64,000 nucleotides of DNA from Deinococcus multiflagellatus. GTDB lineage: Bacteria > Deinococcota > Deinococci > Deinococcales > Deinococcaceae. Both the position numbers and the translations under genes were made by a program. The stretch lies in the NCBI RefSeq assembly GCF_020166415.1, contig NZ_JAIQXV010000001.1, positions 372,001-436,000 on the forward strand, given 5' to 3'. The number at the start of each line of letters is the position of its first letter. The stretch's first letter is position 1. Shown here piece after piece: positions 51,751 through 59,354 of the stretch. The notes under the pieces were generated by a model that was not told where the DNA came from, did not search any database, and was given only the letters and a program-made list of their open reading frames with translations.

Positions 51751-52184
51751 GTGAGGGAATCTTAACCCACGTTCATGGAGGAGCATGAGAAAAATTCCGC
51801 AAGCATGAGAGGCCGTACGCAGTGGAGCGGCGAGAGGCTGGGCAGGCGTGCCGCATCCGAGTGTCGCAAAGCACAGGCGCTCAGGCAGAAGGCTGTTCGC
51901 CTGACACCCGGCCCGCTTGCACCCGCCCTGCAGGCACCAGGACAGAGGCTACTGGCACGGGCGTGCTTGGTGCTTCGCGTTGACCGGGAACGGGGCCAGC
52001 TTGCCCAGCGGCCGGGTGGGACGCAGGCAGCTTTGCACAAGGAGAGGGACTTCGCACGAGCCCGGTTGGAACGTCTCCTCTACCGAACGTCCTGAAATCC
52101 CCTGGACCTCGGCTTCAGCAGTGGCCCCTGTTTTCATCAGCGCCCCGCCCAGGGCACAGCCAAATCTTTCCCCTTCCCAGCACT
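51751..52184. other. Intergenic region with direct repeats upstream of the CAP gene
   Basis: No gene is supported. The minus strand carries the CAP gene -10 box TAAGAT (51764-51759) and two direct repeats TCTCATGC (51810-51803 and 51790-51783), 20 bp apart start to start; the nearer one overlaps the expected -35. The rest shows nothing I recognise. Confidence 0.5.
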
Positions 52185-52213
52185 AAAAAAGGCTGCGCCT
52201 CGCGGCACAGCCT
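52185..52213 (-). terminator. Intrinsic terminator of the M3 peptidase gene
   Basis: Read on the minus strand, AGGCTGTGCC pairs with GGCGCAGCCT (one mismatch or wobble) across GCGA and is followed by six T. A classical rho-independent terminator. Confidence 0.85.
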
Positions 52214-52234
52214 CTGTTCACATCACGCTCAGGG

Positions 52235-54298
52235 TCAGGCGGGGAGGAGACCGCTGCGGCGCAGCAGGGCGTCGGCGTCGGGGTCGCGGCCCATGAATTC
52301 ACGGTACAGCTCGGCGGGGTCGGCGCTGTTGCCCCGGCTGAGGATGCTCTGCACGAAGGCGCGCCCGGTTTCACGGTTGAAGATGCCTTCCTGGGCAAAG
52401 CGGCTGAAGGCGTCGGCGTCGAGCACCTCGGCCCACTTGTAGGAGTAGTAGCCGGCGCCGTAGCCCACGGGGTTGCTGAACAGGTGGTTGAACGAGGCGA
52501 TCATGGCGTAGGTTTCGGGCAGCGGCGTGGGCGAGAACGTGGCCATGATGTCGCGGGCGTAGGTGATAGGATCGGCCTCGCCTGTGGGGTCAAACTCCAC
52601 GTGCAGTGACAGGTCGGTCAGGCCAAACGAGTACTGGCGCATGGCGGCGCTGGCCGCACGGTAGTTGCGCGCCGCGACCATGCGGGCAAACAGATCGTCG
52701 GGAATGGCCTCGCCGGTCTGGTAATGGCGGGCAAACAGGTCCAGGGCCTCGCGCTCCATGACCCAGTTCTCCATGATCTGGCTGGGCAGCTCCACGAAAT
52801 CCCAGGGGACCTGGGTGCCGCTCAGGCTGCGCACCGGCACGCTGGACAGCGCGTGGTGCAGCAGGTGGCCGAACTCTTGGAACACCGTTTCCACCTCGCG
52901 GATAGACAGCAGGGCCGGGGTGTCGCCGTTGGGGGGCGTCATGTTGCCGCACATCAGCCCCAGGTGGGGCTCGACGCCGTCTTCGCGGGGGCCGCCGGTG
53001 ATGAAGGCATTCATCCAGGCGCCGCCGCGCTTGCTGTCGCGCGGGAACCAGTCGGTGTAGAAGCTGGCGAGGTGGGTGCCCGCTTCATCGTGAATGGCGT
53101 AGTAGCGCACTTCGGGGTGCCACGCGGGCGCCTGATCCTCGGTCACGGTGATGCCAAAGATGCGGCGGGTAATTTCAAACAGGCCAGCCAGCACGCGGTC
53201 CAGCGCGAAGTAGGGGCGCAGGGCTTCCTCGTCAAAGTCGTACTTGGCCTGACGCTGCTTTTCGGCCCAGTAGCCCACGTCCCAGGGGGCCAGCGCGGGG
53301 GCGTCTGCCCCGGCCTGCTGGCGGTAGAAAGCGTCCAGTTCGGTGTTCTCGCGCTCGAAGGCGGGGCGGGTGCGGGCGTCCAGATCGCGCTCGAAGGCCA
53401 GGGCGCGCGCGCCGCTACCCGCCATGCGGTCTTGCAGCACGTAGTCGGCAAAGTTCTCAAAGCCCAGCAGCTCGGCTTTCTCGCGGCGCAGTTTCAGAAT
53501 CTCGCGGATCAGGGGGCGGTTGTCGCGGCCCTCTTCCACGCCCAGGCGGGCGCTGGCTTCCCACAGTTCGCGGCGCAGTTCCTGGTCATCGGCGTAGGTC
53601 ATGACCGGCACCAGCACCGGGGCGTGCAGGGTCAGGCGGTGCTGGCCGCCCTGGCCCTTGGCTTCGGCGTCGCGGGCAGTGGCCTCCTGCACGCGCAGCG
53701 GCACGCCGCCCAGACGCTCGGGGCCCACGTAGAGTTCGTAGGCGGCGGTGGCGTCCAGCACGTTCTTGCCGAATTCGCTGGTCACCTGGGCCAGCCGGGT
53801 GTTCAGGTCGGTCAGGCGGGCCCTGGCCTCGCCCTGCAGTTCGGCGCCCTCGCGCTGAAACTCCTCAATGGTGAGCTTCAGGTGCCGGGCGCGCACCGGG
53901 TCCAGGGCCTGCCCCGCCTCGGTGGCCGCAAAGGCCTTGGCGGCGGCGTACAGGCCCTCGTGCAGGCTCAGGGCGGTGTAGAACTCGCTGACCTTGGGCA
54001 GAATCGCCATCTTGGCCTCGTGCCAGCCGTCCGTGCTGCACACGCTGTCCAGGTGGCCCACGATGGTCGTGACCGTGTTCAGCCCCTCGGTCAGGCGGTC
54101 CAGATCGTCCATGAAGTCGGCAAAGCCGCGCTCGCCTGCGGCGGCGAGGTGCTCCATGCGCTCACGGGTCTGGGCCAGCAGCGTGTCCACGGCGCCCTCG
54201 GCATGCTCGGGCCGGATCTGGTCAAAGGGAATGCGAAAGCCGACGTTCAGCAGCGGATTGCTGCTCGCGTCGGTCGCCGCCGACATGGTTTGCGTCAT
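52235..54298 (-). CDS. M3-family oligopeptidase with altered zinc motif (QEFGH)
   Basis: Thimet-oligopeptidase/OpdA-type cytoplasmic peptidase, 687 residues, full length. The conserved region around the active site is present ([20 protein letters not shown] in part, then [14 protein letters not shown]), but the first zinc His of HEFGH is Gln474 (codon CAA, 52879-52877). Glu475, His478 and Glu503 are kept. With one ligand lost, zinc binding or activity may be weakened. ATG 54298 follows TATACT by 8 nt; a GTG one codon upstream (5 nt from the box) is the alternative. Confidence 0.9.
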   Translation of the reverse strand: MTQTMSAATDASSNPLLNVGFRIPFDQIRPEHAEGAVDTLLAQTRERMEHLAAAGERGFADFMDDLDRLTEGLNTVTTIVGHLDSVCSTDGWHEAKMAILPKVSEFYTALSLHEGLYAAAKAFAATEAGQALDPVRARHLKLTIEEFQREGAELQGEARARLTDLNTRLAQVTSEFGKNVLDATAAYELYVGPERLGGVPLRVQEATARDAEAKGQGGQHRLTLHAPVLVPVMTYADDQELRRELWEASARLGVEEGRDNRPLIREILKLRREKAELLGFENFADYVLQDRMAGSGARALAFERDLDARTRPAFERENTELDAFYRQQAGADAPALAPWDVGYWAEKQRQAKYDFDEEALRPYFALDRVLAGLFEITRRIFGITVTEDQAPAWHPEVRYYAIHDEAGTHLASFYTDWFPRDSKRGGAWMNAFITGGPREDGVEPHLGLMCGNMTPPNGDTPALLSIREVETVFQEFGHLLHHALSSVPVRSLSGTQVPWDFVELPSQIMENWVMEREALDLFARHYQTGEAIPDDLFARMVAARNYRAASAAMRQYSFGLTDLSLHVEFDPTGEADPITYARDIMATFSPTPLPETYAMIASFNHLFSNPVGYGAGYYSYKWAEVLDADAFSRFAQEGIFNRETGRAFVQSILSRGNSADPAELYREFMGRDPDADALLRRSGLLPA

Positions 54299-54385
54299 CA
54301 CCGGCCAGTATAGGCGCCCCGGCAGGCGCGGCGCCTAAGCATCCTGGCGGGGTGACGGCGGAGCAGCGCCGTGCTTTCTTCCTGT

Positions 54386-55345
54386 ATGGAGCGCCCTGAA
54401 CCCCTGACCTTTGCGCCGCTGCCCGACCGGGCTTACGCCGAGTTGCTCTCGCAGGCCCACCCCGACCACCCAGTGAGCGAGGACGACCTGGCCCGGATCG
54501 CTGCCGGGCGCCAGGGCGACGAGCATTTCACCCGCGAGGGGGCCTTTGTGGGCAGGACGGCTGTGGGCGCCGTGCAGACGGGTGTGCCGCGCATGGACGC
54601 CCACGAGGGCTGGCTGGACCTGACTGTGACCACCGCCGAACCAGACCCCGGGCTGGCAGGTGAGCTGCTGCGGCGCGGGCTGACCACGCTGGCCCAGGCG
54701 GGCGCCCACACGGCCGTGACGCGGGTGCGGGAACACTGGTGGGACCACGGGTTTTTGCTGGCCCAGGGCTGGCGCGAATTCGACCGGATGTGGCTGAGCA
54801 CCCTGGACCTGCGCACCCTGGATTTCGCCGCCTATGCGACGGAAGAAGCGCGGGCCCTGGCCGGCGGCGTGACCATTCACCCCCTCAGCGACCTGGGCGG
54901 TTGGGACGGTGAACCAGAGCGCCACTACGCCCTGATTCACGCCCTGCTGAGTGACGTGCCCAGCCGCGAGCCGATTGTGGTCTGGCCCTACGAGCTGTGG
55001 CGCACCCGCATGGCCGCCCTGAACCCGGACCCGCGCGGCCTGATGATCGCCCTGGGCCCGGACGGCGAGTGGATCGGCACCAGCCAGCTGGCCCAGCCAG
55101 TGCCCACGCACCCCGGCATGCTGCACAACGGCCTGACCGGCGTGCTGCCCGCGTGGCGCGGCCGGGGGCTGGGCCTAGCGCTGAAACTGGCCGCCGCCCG
55201 CGCCGCCCTGGCACGCGGCTTCACCCACTCGCGCACCGGCAACCACGCGATCAACCGCCCCATGCTGGGCATCAACGGGCGGCTGGGGTTCGTGCGGGAA
55301 GCGGCGTTGGTGACGCTGGTCAGGGAAGTGGGCAGTGGGCAGTAG
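54386..55345 (+). CDS. GNAT-family acetyltransferase, tandem-domain type
   Basis: 319 residues, twice the length of a single GNAT domain. The N-terminal half (about 1-150) has a degenerate fold with LAGELLRRGLTTLAQAG; the C-terminal half carries the acetyl-CoA loop TGVLPAWRGRGLGLALKL and TGNHAINRPMLGINGRLGF. Substrate unknown. I chose ATG 54386; an in-frame GTG at 54371 adds five residues. The last residues GSGQ and the stop codon are encoded by the inverted repeat that follows. Confidence 0.82.
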   Translation: MERPEPLTFAPLPDRAYAELLSQAHPDHPVSEDDLARIAAGRQGDEHFTREGAFVGRTAVGAVQTGVPRMDAHEGWLDLTVTTAEPDPGLAGELLRRGLTTLAQAGAHTAVTRVREHWWDHGFLLAQGWREFDRMWLSTLDLRTLDFAAYATEEARALAGGVTIHPLSDLGGWDGEPERHYALIHALLSDVPSREPIVVWPYELWRTRMAALNPDPRGLMIALGPDGEWIGTSQLAQPVPTHPGMLHNGLTGVLPAWRGRGLGLALKLAAARAALARGFTHSRTGNHAINRPMLGINGRLGFVREAALVTLVREVGSGQ

Positions 55346-55416
55346 GAAGTGGAAAAACCAGCTGTGGCGAGTGCATAGAGCGTTGGCCCCTACACCCCAC
55401 TGCCCACTGCCCACTT
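55326..55416. repeat. 18-bp perfect inverted repeat spanning two convergent gene ends
   Basis: AAGTGGGCAGTGGGCAGT (55326-55343) pairs perfectly with 55399-55416. Each arm is itself two copies of GTGGGCA. The left arm encodes the C-terminus and stop of the GNAT gene, the right arm those of queA. It may act as a bidirectional terminator. Confidence 0.8.
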
Positions 55417-56505
55417 CCTGTTCTCCAGCAGCATCGCGTCCCCCAGCGAGTAGAACCGGTAGCCCTCCTGCAGCGCGGCGTCGTAGGCGGCGCGGATGCG
55501 CTTTTCGCCGGCAAAGGCGGTCACCAGCAGCAATAGGGTGCTGCCGGGCAGGTGTAGGTTGGTGATCAGCAGGTCCGGCACCTGCACCACGGTCCCCGGG
55601 GTGATGAAAATGCGGGTTTCGTCCTCGCCGGGCACCACCTCGTGGCCGTTCCAGGCGCTTTCCAGGGTGCGCACGGTGGTGGTGCCCACCGCCACCACCC
55701 GGCGGCCCTCGGCGCGGGCGCGGTTGATGGCGCGGGCGGTGTCCTCGCTCACCGCGTAGCGCTCGGCGTGCATCACATGGTCGGCCACCGCGCCCGTGAT
55801 GGGCTTGAAGGTGCCGGCCCCCACATGCAGGGTGACGTGCGCGCGCTCCACGCCTAGGGCGTCCAGCTGCGCCAGCAGTTCCGGGGTGAAGTGCAGCCCC
55901 GCCGTGGGCGCCGCCACGCTGCCGGGGGTGCGGGCATACACCGTCTGGTAGCGCTCGCGCCACGTTTCGTCGCTGTCGCCCGCCTGAATGTAGGGGGGCA
56001 GGGGCAGGCGGCCAATCTCGTCCAGGTGAGGCTTGATGTCGTGGTCAAAGCGCAGCAGCCGCGCGCCGTCGTCCAGGGTGCCCACCACCTCGGCGCGGTG
56101 GCCCTGCCCCGGCGCGCCGCCCAGCCACAATTCCTTGCCTGCGCGCTTGGCGGGCTTCAGGTAGGCGCTCCACACGTTGTTCTCTTCCTCGCGCAGCAGC
56201 AGCACTTCCACCTGTCCGCCACCAAAACCAGCGGCGTCCACGGGCTTGCGGGCCATCACGCGCGCCGGAATCACGCGGCTTTCGTTGAACACCAGCAGGT
56301 CGCCGGGGCGCAGCAGGCTGGGCAGCTCGCGGAAAATGCGGTGCTCCAGCGGCTCACCCACCACCATCAGGCGGCTGGCGTCGCGCGGCTGGGCGCCGGT
56401 CTGGGCAATGCGGTCCTCGGGTAGCTCAAAGTGCAGCCGCGCCAGCACCGCGTCGGCGCTGTCGGGGGCCGCGTGGGTGCTGTCCTGGGGATAAGAGGCG
56501 GCCAC
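55390..56505 (-). CDS. queA: tRNA preQ1 S-adenosylmethionine ribosyltransferase-isomerase
   Basis: Adds the epoxycyclopentanediol moiety from SAM to preQ1 in tRNA, the penultimate step of queuosine synthesis. 371 residues. LLRPGDLLVFNESRVIPAR, YARTPGSVAAPTAGLHFT, HVTLHVGAGTFKP and NLHLPGSTLLLLVTAFAG are family motifs. The extreme C-terminus (KWAVGSGV) comes from the intergenic repeat. The GTG lies 3 nt after the NYN gene stop with GGAG upstream, so they are coupled. Confidence 0.95.
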   Translation of the reverse strand: MAASYPQDSTHAAPDSADAVLARLHFELPEDRIAQTGAQPRDASRLMVVGEPLEHRIFRELPSLLRPGDLLVFNESRVIPARVMARKPVDAAGFGGGQVEVLLLREEENNVWSAYLKPAKRAGKELWLGGAPGQGHRAEVVGTLDDGARLLRFDHDIKPHLDEIGRLPLPPYIQAGDSDETWRERYQTVYARTPGSVAAPTAGLHFTPELLAQLDALGVERAHVTLHVGAGTFKPITGAVADHVMHAERYAVSEDTARAINRARAEGRRVVAVGTTTVRTLESAWNGHEVVPGEDETRIFITPGTVVQVPDLLITNLHLPGSTLLLLVTAFAGEKRIRAAYDAALQEGYRFYSLGDAMLLENRKWAVGSGV

Positions 56506-56508
56506 GCC

Positions 56509-57057
56509 TCACTCCTCCGCTTTGCCGCCCCGAGGGGCGCGGGCGGGCATCAGGGCATGCTCAATGTCGGGCAGGTGGGTAAAGCGGTCGGCGGCGTCCA
56601 CCAGCTTCTGGGCGGTGTGTTCGCGGAAAGCGATCACCTCCACGCGCTTGCCGCGCTCCTGCAGCACCTCCACGATGTCGGTAAAGTCCCCGTCGCCGCT
56701 GCCCAGCACAATGATATCAAGGTGGTCCATCAGGCGCACCATGTCGGCCACGATGCCCATGTCCCAGTTGCCCTCGTAGATGGCCTTACCGCCGTCGGTG
56801 ACGTGGTGCAGGGTCAGGTTCATGCGCCGCACCTTGAAGCCCAGCGTGGAAAGTTTATAGATAAAGGGCCGCGCGGTGGCCTCGTTCTCGCGCTCCACGG
56901 TGTAGCTGATGGCGTGGACCAGTTCGCGGCCGTCGGTGGCGCACTTCAGGATGGTTTCAAAGTTGACCGTGCGCTCCAGCAGGTCGCGGGCCGAGTGGTA
57001 GAGGTTCTGGGTGTCAATAAAGACGCCCACGCGGGGGCGGTGCACGACGTACTGCAT
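56509..57057 (-). CDS. NYN-domain protein (LabA/DUF88 family)
   Basis: PIN-like ribonuclease fold, 182 residues. Acidic catalytic residues are in VGVFIDTQNLYH, NWDMGIVADMVRLM and IIVLGSGDGDFTDIVEVL, the complete NYN set. The RNA target is unknown. ATG 57057 has AGGAG 8 nt upstream. It precedes queA with coupled translation. A hairpin with a T run lies in its 5' leader. Confidence 0.88.
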   Translation of the reverse strand: MQYVVHRPRVGVFIDTQNLYHSARDLLERTVNFETILKCATDGRELVHAISYTVERENEATARPFIYKLSTLGFKVRRMNLTLHHVTDGGKAIYEGNWDMGIVADMVRLMDHLDIIVLGSGDGDFTDIVEVLQERGKRVEVIAFREHTAQKLVDAADRFTHLPDIEHALMPARAPRGGKAEE

Positions 57058-57117
57058 TGTGGGTTCTCCTGTTGGGTGGGACGCGGACGGGGAGGCGAGG
57101 TCGGGAAAAAGGCGGCC

Positions 57118-57143
57118 GGAAAAAAGAGAGCCTGCGCGCAGGC
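57118..57143 (-). terminator. Terminator-like hairpin in the leader of the NYN-queA operon
   Basis: On the minus strand the perfect palindrome GCCTGCGCGCAGGC (57143-57130) is followed by TCTCTTTTTT. It lies between the presumed promoter and the NYN start, so it could attenuate the operon. Confidence 0.5.
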
Positions 57144-57153
57144 CGGCCGAAGT

Positions 57154-57181
57154 GTAATACGGAGACTGCCCCTTCCGCCAA
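57154..57181 (-). promoter_or_regulatory. Presumed promoter of the NYN-queA operon
   Basis: TTGGCG (57181-57176), a 16-bp spacer and TATTAC (57159-57154) on the minus strand. The leader would be about 90 nt and includes the terminator-like hairpin. Confidence 0.45.
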
Positions 57182-57408
57182 CTTCTTGGGAAGAGGGCCA
57201 AGAGGTTCTCTCTGCGCCTGGAGGGCTGCCTTGGGGTGACGGACTGGGCCCCATCGCCACAGTGGTTACTTCGCCCAAACGGCCACCCCTCCCCTGCTCG
57301 CGTGATTTGAACCAAACGGCTGTGGCAAACCACTGCTTTCAATGCATCAGGCCGACTCTGGTAGACACGCCGCGCGCCTGCCCCCTGGCCGCCGGGTAGG
57401 GTAAGGCC

Positions 57409-58695
57409 ATGACGAGTGACGTGCAGGCGACCCCCGGCTCGGCCCTGGCCCAGGCGCAGGCGGCCTACGACGCGGTGAAGCGCAAAGGGCTGAAGCTGAA
57501 CATGCAGCGCGGCCAGCCCGCCGACGCCGACTTTGACCTCAGCAACGACCTGCTGGGGGTGCTGGGCCCGGCCGACACCCACATGGACGGCCTGGACCTG
57601 CGCAACTACCCCGGCGGCGTGACTGGGCTGCCGTCCGCGCGGGCGCTCTTTGGGCAGTACCTGGACCTGAAGCCGGAAAACATGGTGGTGTGGAACAACG
57701 CCAGCCTGGAACTGCAGGGGTACGTGCTGACCTTCGCCCTGCTGCACGGGCGCGGCGGCCAGCCCTGGGCGGGCCAGCGGCCCAAAATGATCGTGACCAC
57801 GCCGGGCTATGACCGCCATTTCCTGCTGCTGCAGACGCTGGGCTTTGAGCTGCTGCCGGTGGACATGCAGCCCGACGGCCCCGACGTAGATGCCATTGAA
57901 GCCCTGGCGGCGGACCCGGCCGTCAAGGGCCTGCTGTTCGTGCCCACCTACTCCAATCCGGGCGGCGAAACCATCAGCGCCGAGAAGGCCCGCCGTCTGG
58001 CCGGTCTGAACGCGGCGGCCCCCGACTTCACGATCCTGGCCGACGACGCCTACCGCGCCCACCACCTCTCCCCCGACCCGGCCGAGCAGGACACCCCCGT
58101 GAACTTCGTGGCCCTGTGCCGCGACGCGGGCCACCCGGACCGCGCCTTTGTGTTTGCCAGCACCAGCAAGGTCACCTTTGCGGGCGCGGGGCTGGGCTTT
58201 GTGGGCACCAGCGAGGACAACGTGCGCTGGCTGTCCAGGTACCTGAACGCCCAGAGCATTGGGCCCAACAAGCTGGAGCAGGCCCGGCATGTGAAATTCC
58301 TGCAGGGTTACCCGGGCGGCCTGGAAGGCCTGATGGCGCAGCACGCCGCGCTGATTGCCCCGAAATTCCGCGCGGTAGACGAAGTGCTGCGCGCCGAACT
58401 GGGAGGGAGCGGTGAGTACGCCACCTGGACCACCCCCCGGGGCGGCTACTTTATCGGCCTGGACACCGCCGAGCCGGTGGCGGCGCGCGTGGTGGCCCTG
58501 GCCGAAGCGGCGGGCGTGAGCCTCACCCCGGCGGGCGCCACCTACCCCGGCGGCCAGGACCCCCACAACCGCAACATCCGCCTGGCCCCCACCCGGCCCC
58601 CCGTTGAGGAGGTGTACGAGGCCATGCGCGCCGTGGCCACCTGCATTCGCCTCGCCACCGAGGAACACCGCGCGCGGCCCGTCAGCGGCGCCTAG
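57409..58695 (+). CDS. PLP-dependent aminotransferase, class I/II (PF12897-like)
   Basis: 428 residues. PLP Lys in FASTSKVTFAGAGLGF, with TPGYDRHFLLLQTLGF, VPTYSNPGGETIS and ILADDAYRAHHL upstream; the C-terminal Arg is in RNIRLAPTRPP. The GQPADADFDLSNDLL start is typical of the aspartate-aminotransferase-like family PF12897 of actinobacteria and deinococci (from memory). Substrate not fixed. ATG follows TAGGGT by 6 nt (leaderless). Confidence 0.9.
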   Translation: MTSDVQATPGSALAQAQAAYDAVKRKGLKLNMQRGQPADADFDLSNDLLGVLGPADTHMDGLDLRNYPGGVTGLPSARALFGQYLDLKPENMVVWNNASLELQGYVLTFALLHGRGGQPWAGQRPKMIVTTPGYDRHFLLLQTLGFELLPVDMQPDGPDVDAIEALAADPAVKGLLFVPTYSNPGGETISAEKARRLAGLNAAAPDFTILADDAYRAHHLSPDPAEQDTPVNFVALCRDAGHPDRAFVFASTSKVTFAGAGLGFVGTSEDNVRWLSRYLNAQSIGPNKLEQARHVKFLQGYPGGLEGLMAQHAALIAPKFRAVDEVLRAELGGSGEYATWTTPRGGYFIGLDTAEPVAARVVALAEAAGVSLTPAGATYPGGQDPHNRNIRLAPTRPPVEEVYEAMRAVATCIRLATEEHRARPVSGA

Positions 58696-58751
58696 ATCGT
58701 CCACGCCCGCCGGACAGGGAGAGCAGCCCCCCAGCTGCACGGCGCGTCACC

Positions 58752-58787
58752 TTGACTTCATGAAGACCCACCCGGAGCATAGGCCCC
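58752..58787 (+). promoter_or_regulatory. Leaderless promoter and palindrome of the MarR gene
   Basis: TTGACT (58752-58757), 17-bp spacer, GAGCAT (58775-58780), then 7 nt to the ATG. The palindrome CTTCATGAAG (58756-58765) overlaps the -35 and could be an autoregulatory operator. Confidence 0.5.
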
Positions 58788-59282
58788 ATGCCCAACCGTT
58801 ACGCTGGCTCTCCCGATGACCGCGCGGCGCTCGACGCGTACGTGAAGCTGTGGCGCGCGGCCCACGCGGTGGAGGTCAGCGCCAACCGGCACCTGGCCGA
58901 ATACGGCCTGACCATCAGCCAGTTTGGGGTGATTGAGGCCGTGTACCACCTGGGGCCCCTGAGCCAGCGGCAACTGGCCGAGAAAATCCTGCGCTCCAGC
59001 GGCAACCTGACCATGGTGATTGACAATCTGGAGCGCGACGGGCTGGTGCGGCGTGACCGCGACCCCCACGACCGCCGCATCATGCGCGTGTCGCTGACCC
59101 CGGCCGGCCAGAAGCTCATTGAGCGTATCCTGCCGCGCCACGTGCAGGGCATTCGGGATGTGTTCAGCGTCCTGACGCCAGAGGAAACCGCCCAGCTGAG
59201 CCGCCTGACGCGCAAATTGGGCCGCGCGCTGCAGGCCCAGGGCGATGAAGTGGCCGGGGCCGAACGGACGGGGCGGCGGTAG
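58788..59282 (+). CDS. MarR-family transcriptional regulator (MhqR-like)
   Basis: 164 residues. Winged-helix core with LTISQFGVIEAVYHLGPLSQ, LAEKILRSSGNLTMVIDNLE and RDPHDRRIMRVSLTPAGQ. The SSGNLTMVIDNLE recognition region is like that of Bacillus MhqR, which represses genes for quinone and thiol-stress response. It lies 72 nt upstream of the dioxygenase-esterase fusion on the same strand and probably represses it. A thiol sensor Cys is absent in the whole protein, so a ligand rather than Cys oxidation would trigger it. Confidence 0.87.
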   Translation: MPNRYAGSPDDRAALDAYVKLWRAAHAVEVSANRHLAEYGLTISQFGVIEAVYHLGPLSQRQLAEKILRSSGNLTMVIDNLERDGLVRRDRDPHDRRIMRVSLTPAGQKLIERILPRHVQGIRDVFSVLTPEETAQLSRLTRKLGRALQAQGDEVAGAERTGRR

Positions 59283-59330
59283 GGAGGCGCGAATGACCCG
59301 CGCCCCTTCTCTGTCTCTCACCCAGAATCG

Positions 59331-59354
59331 CTTAACATTAAGTAATATGGCCGC
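59331..59354 (+). promoter_or_regulatory. Leaderless promoter with abutting palindrome for the dioxygenase-esterase gene
   Basis: TAATAT (59343-59348) ends 6 nt before the ATG. CTTAA-CA-TTAAG (59331-59342) abuts the -10 directly. No good -35 is seen at 17 bp. This is the likely target of the MarR protein. Confidence 0.55.

Noticed and set aside
51775..52095. 106-codon plus-strand frame in the gap after the CAP gene.
   Set aside because: Arg/Ala-rich composition typical of chance frames in GC-rich DNA, no ribosome site or promoter box at its start, and it would read through the CAP gene control region.
56509..58740. 743-codon minus-strand frame covering the aminotransferase gene.
   Set aside because: It is the opposite-strand shadow of the aminotransferase; only its last 182 codons, the NYN gene, are real.
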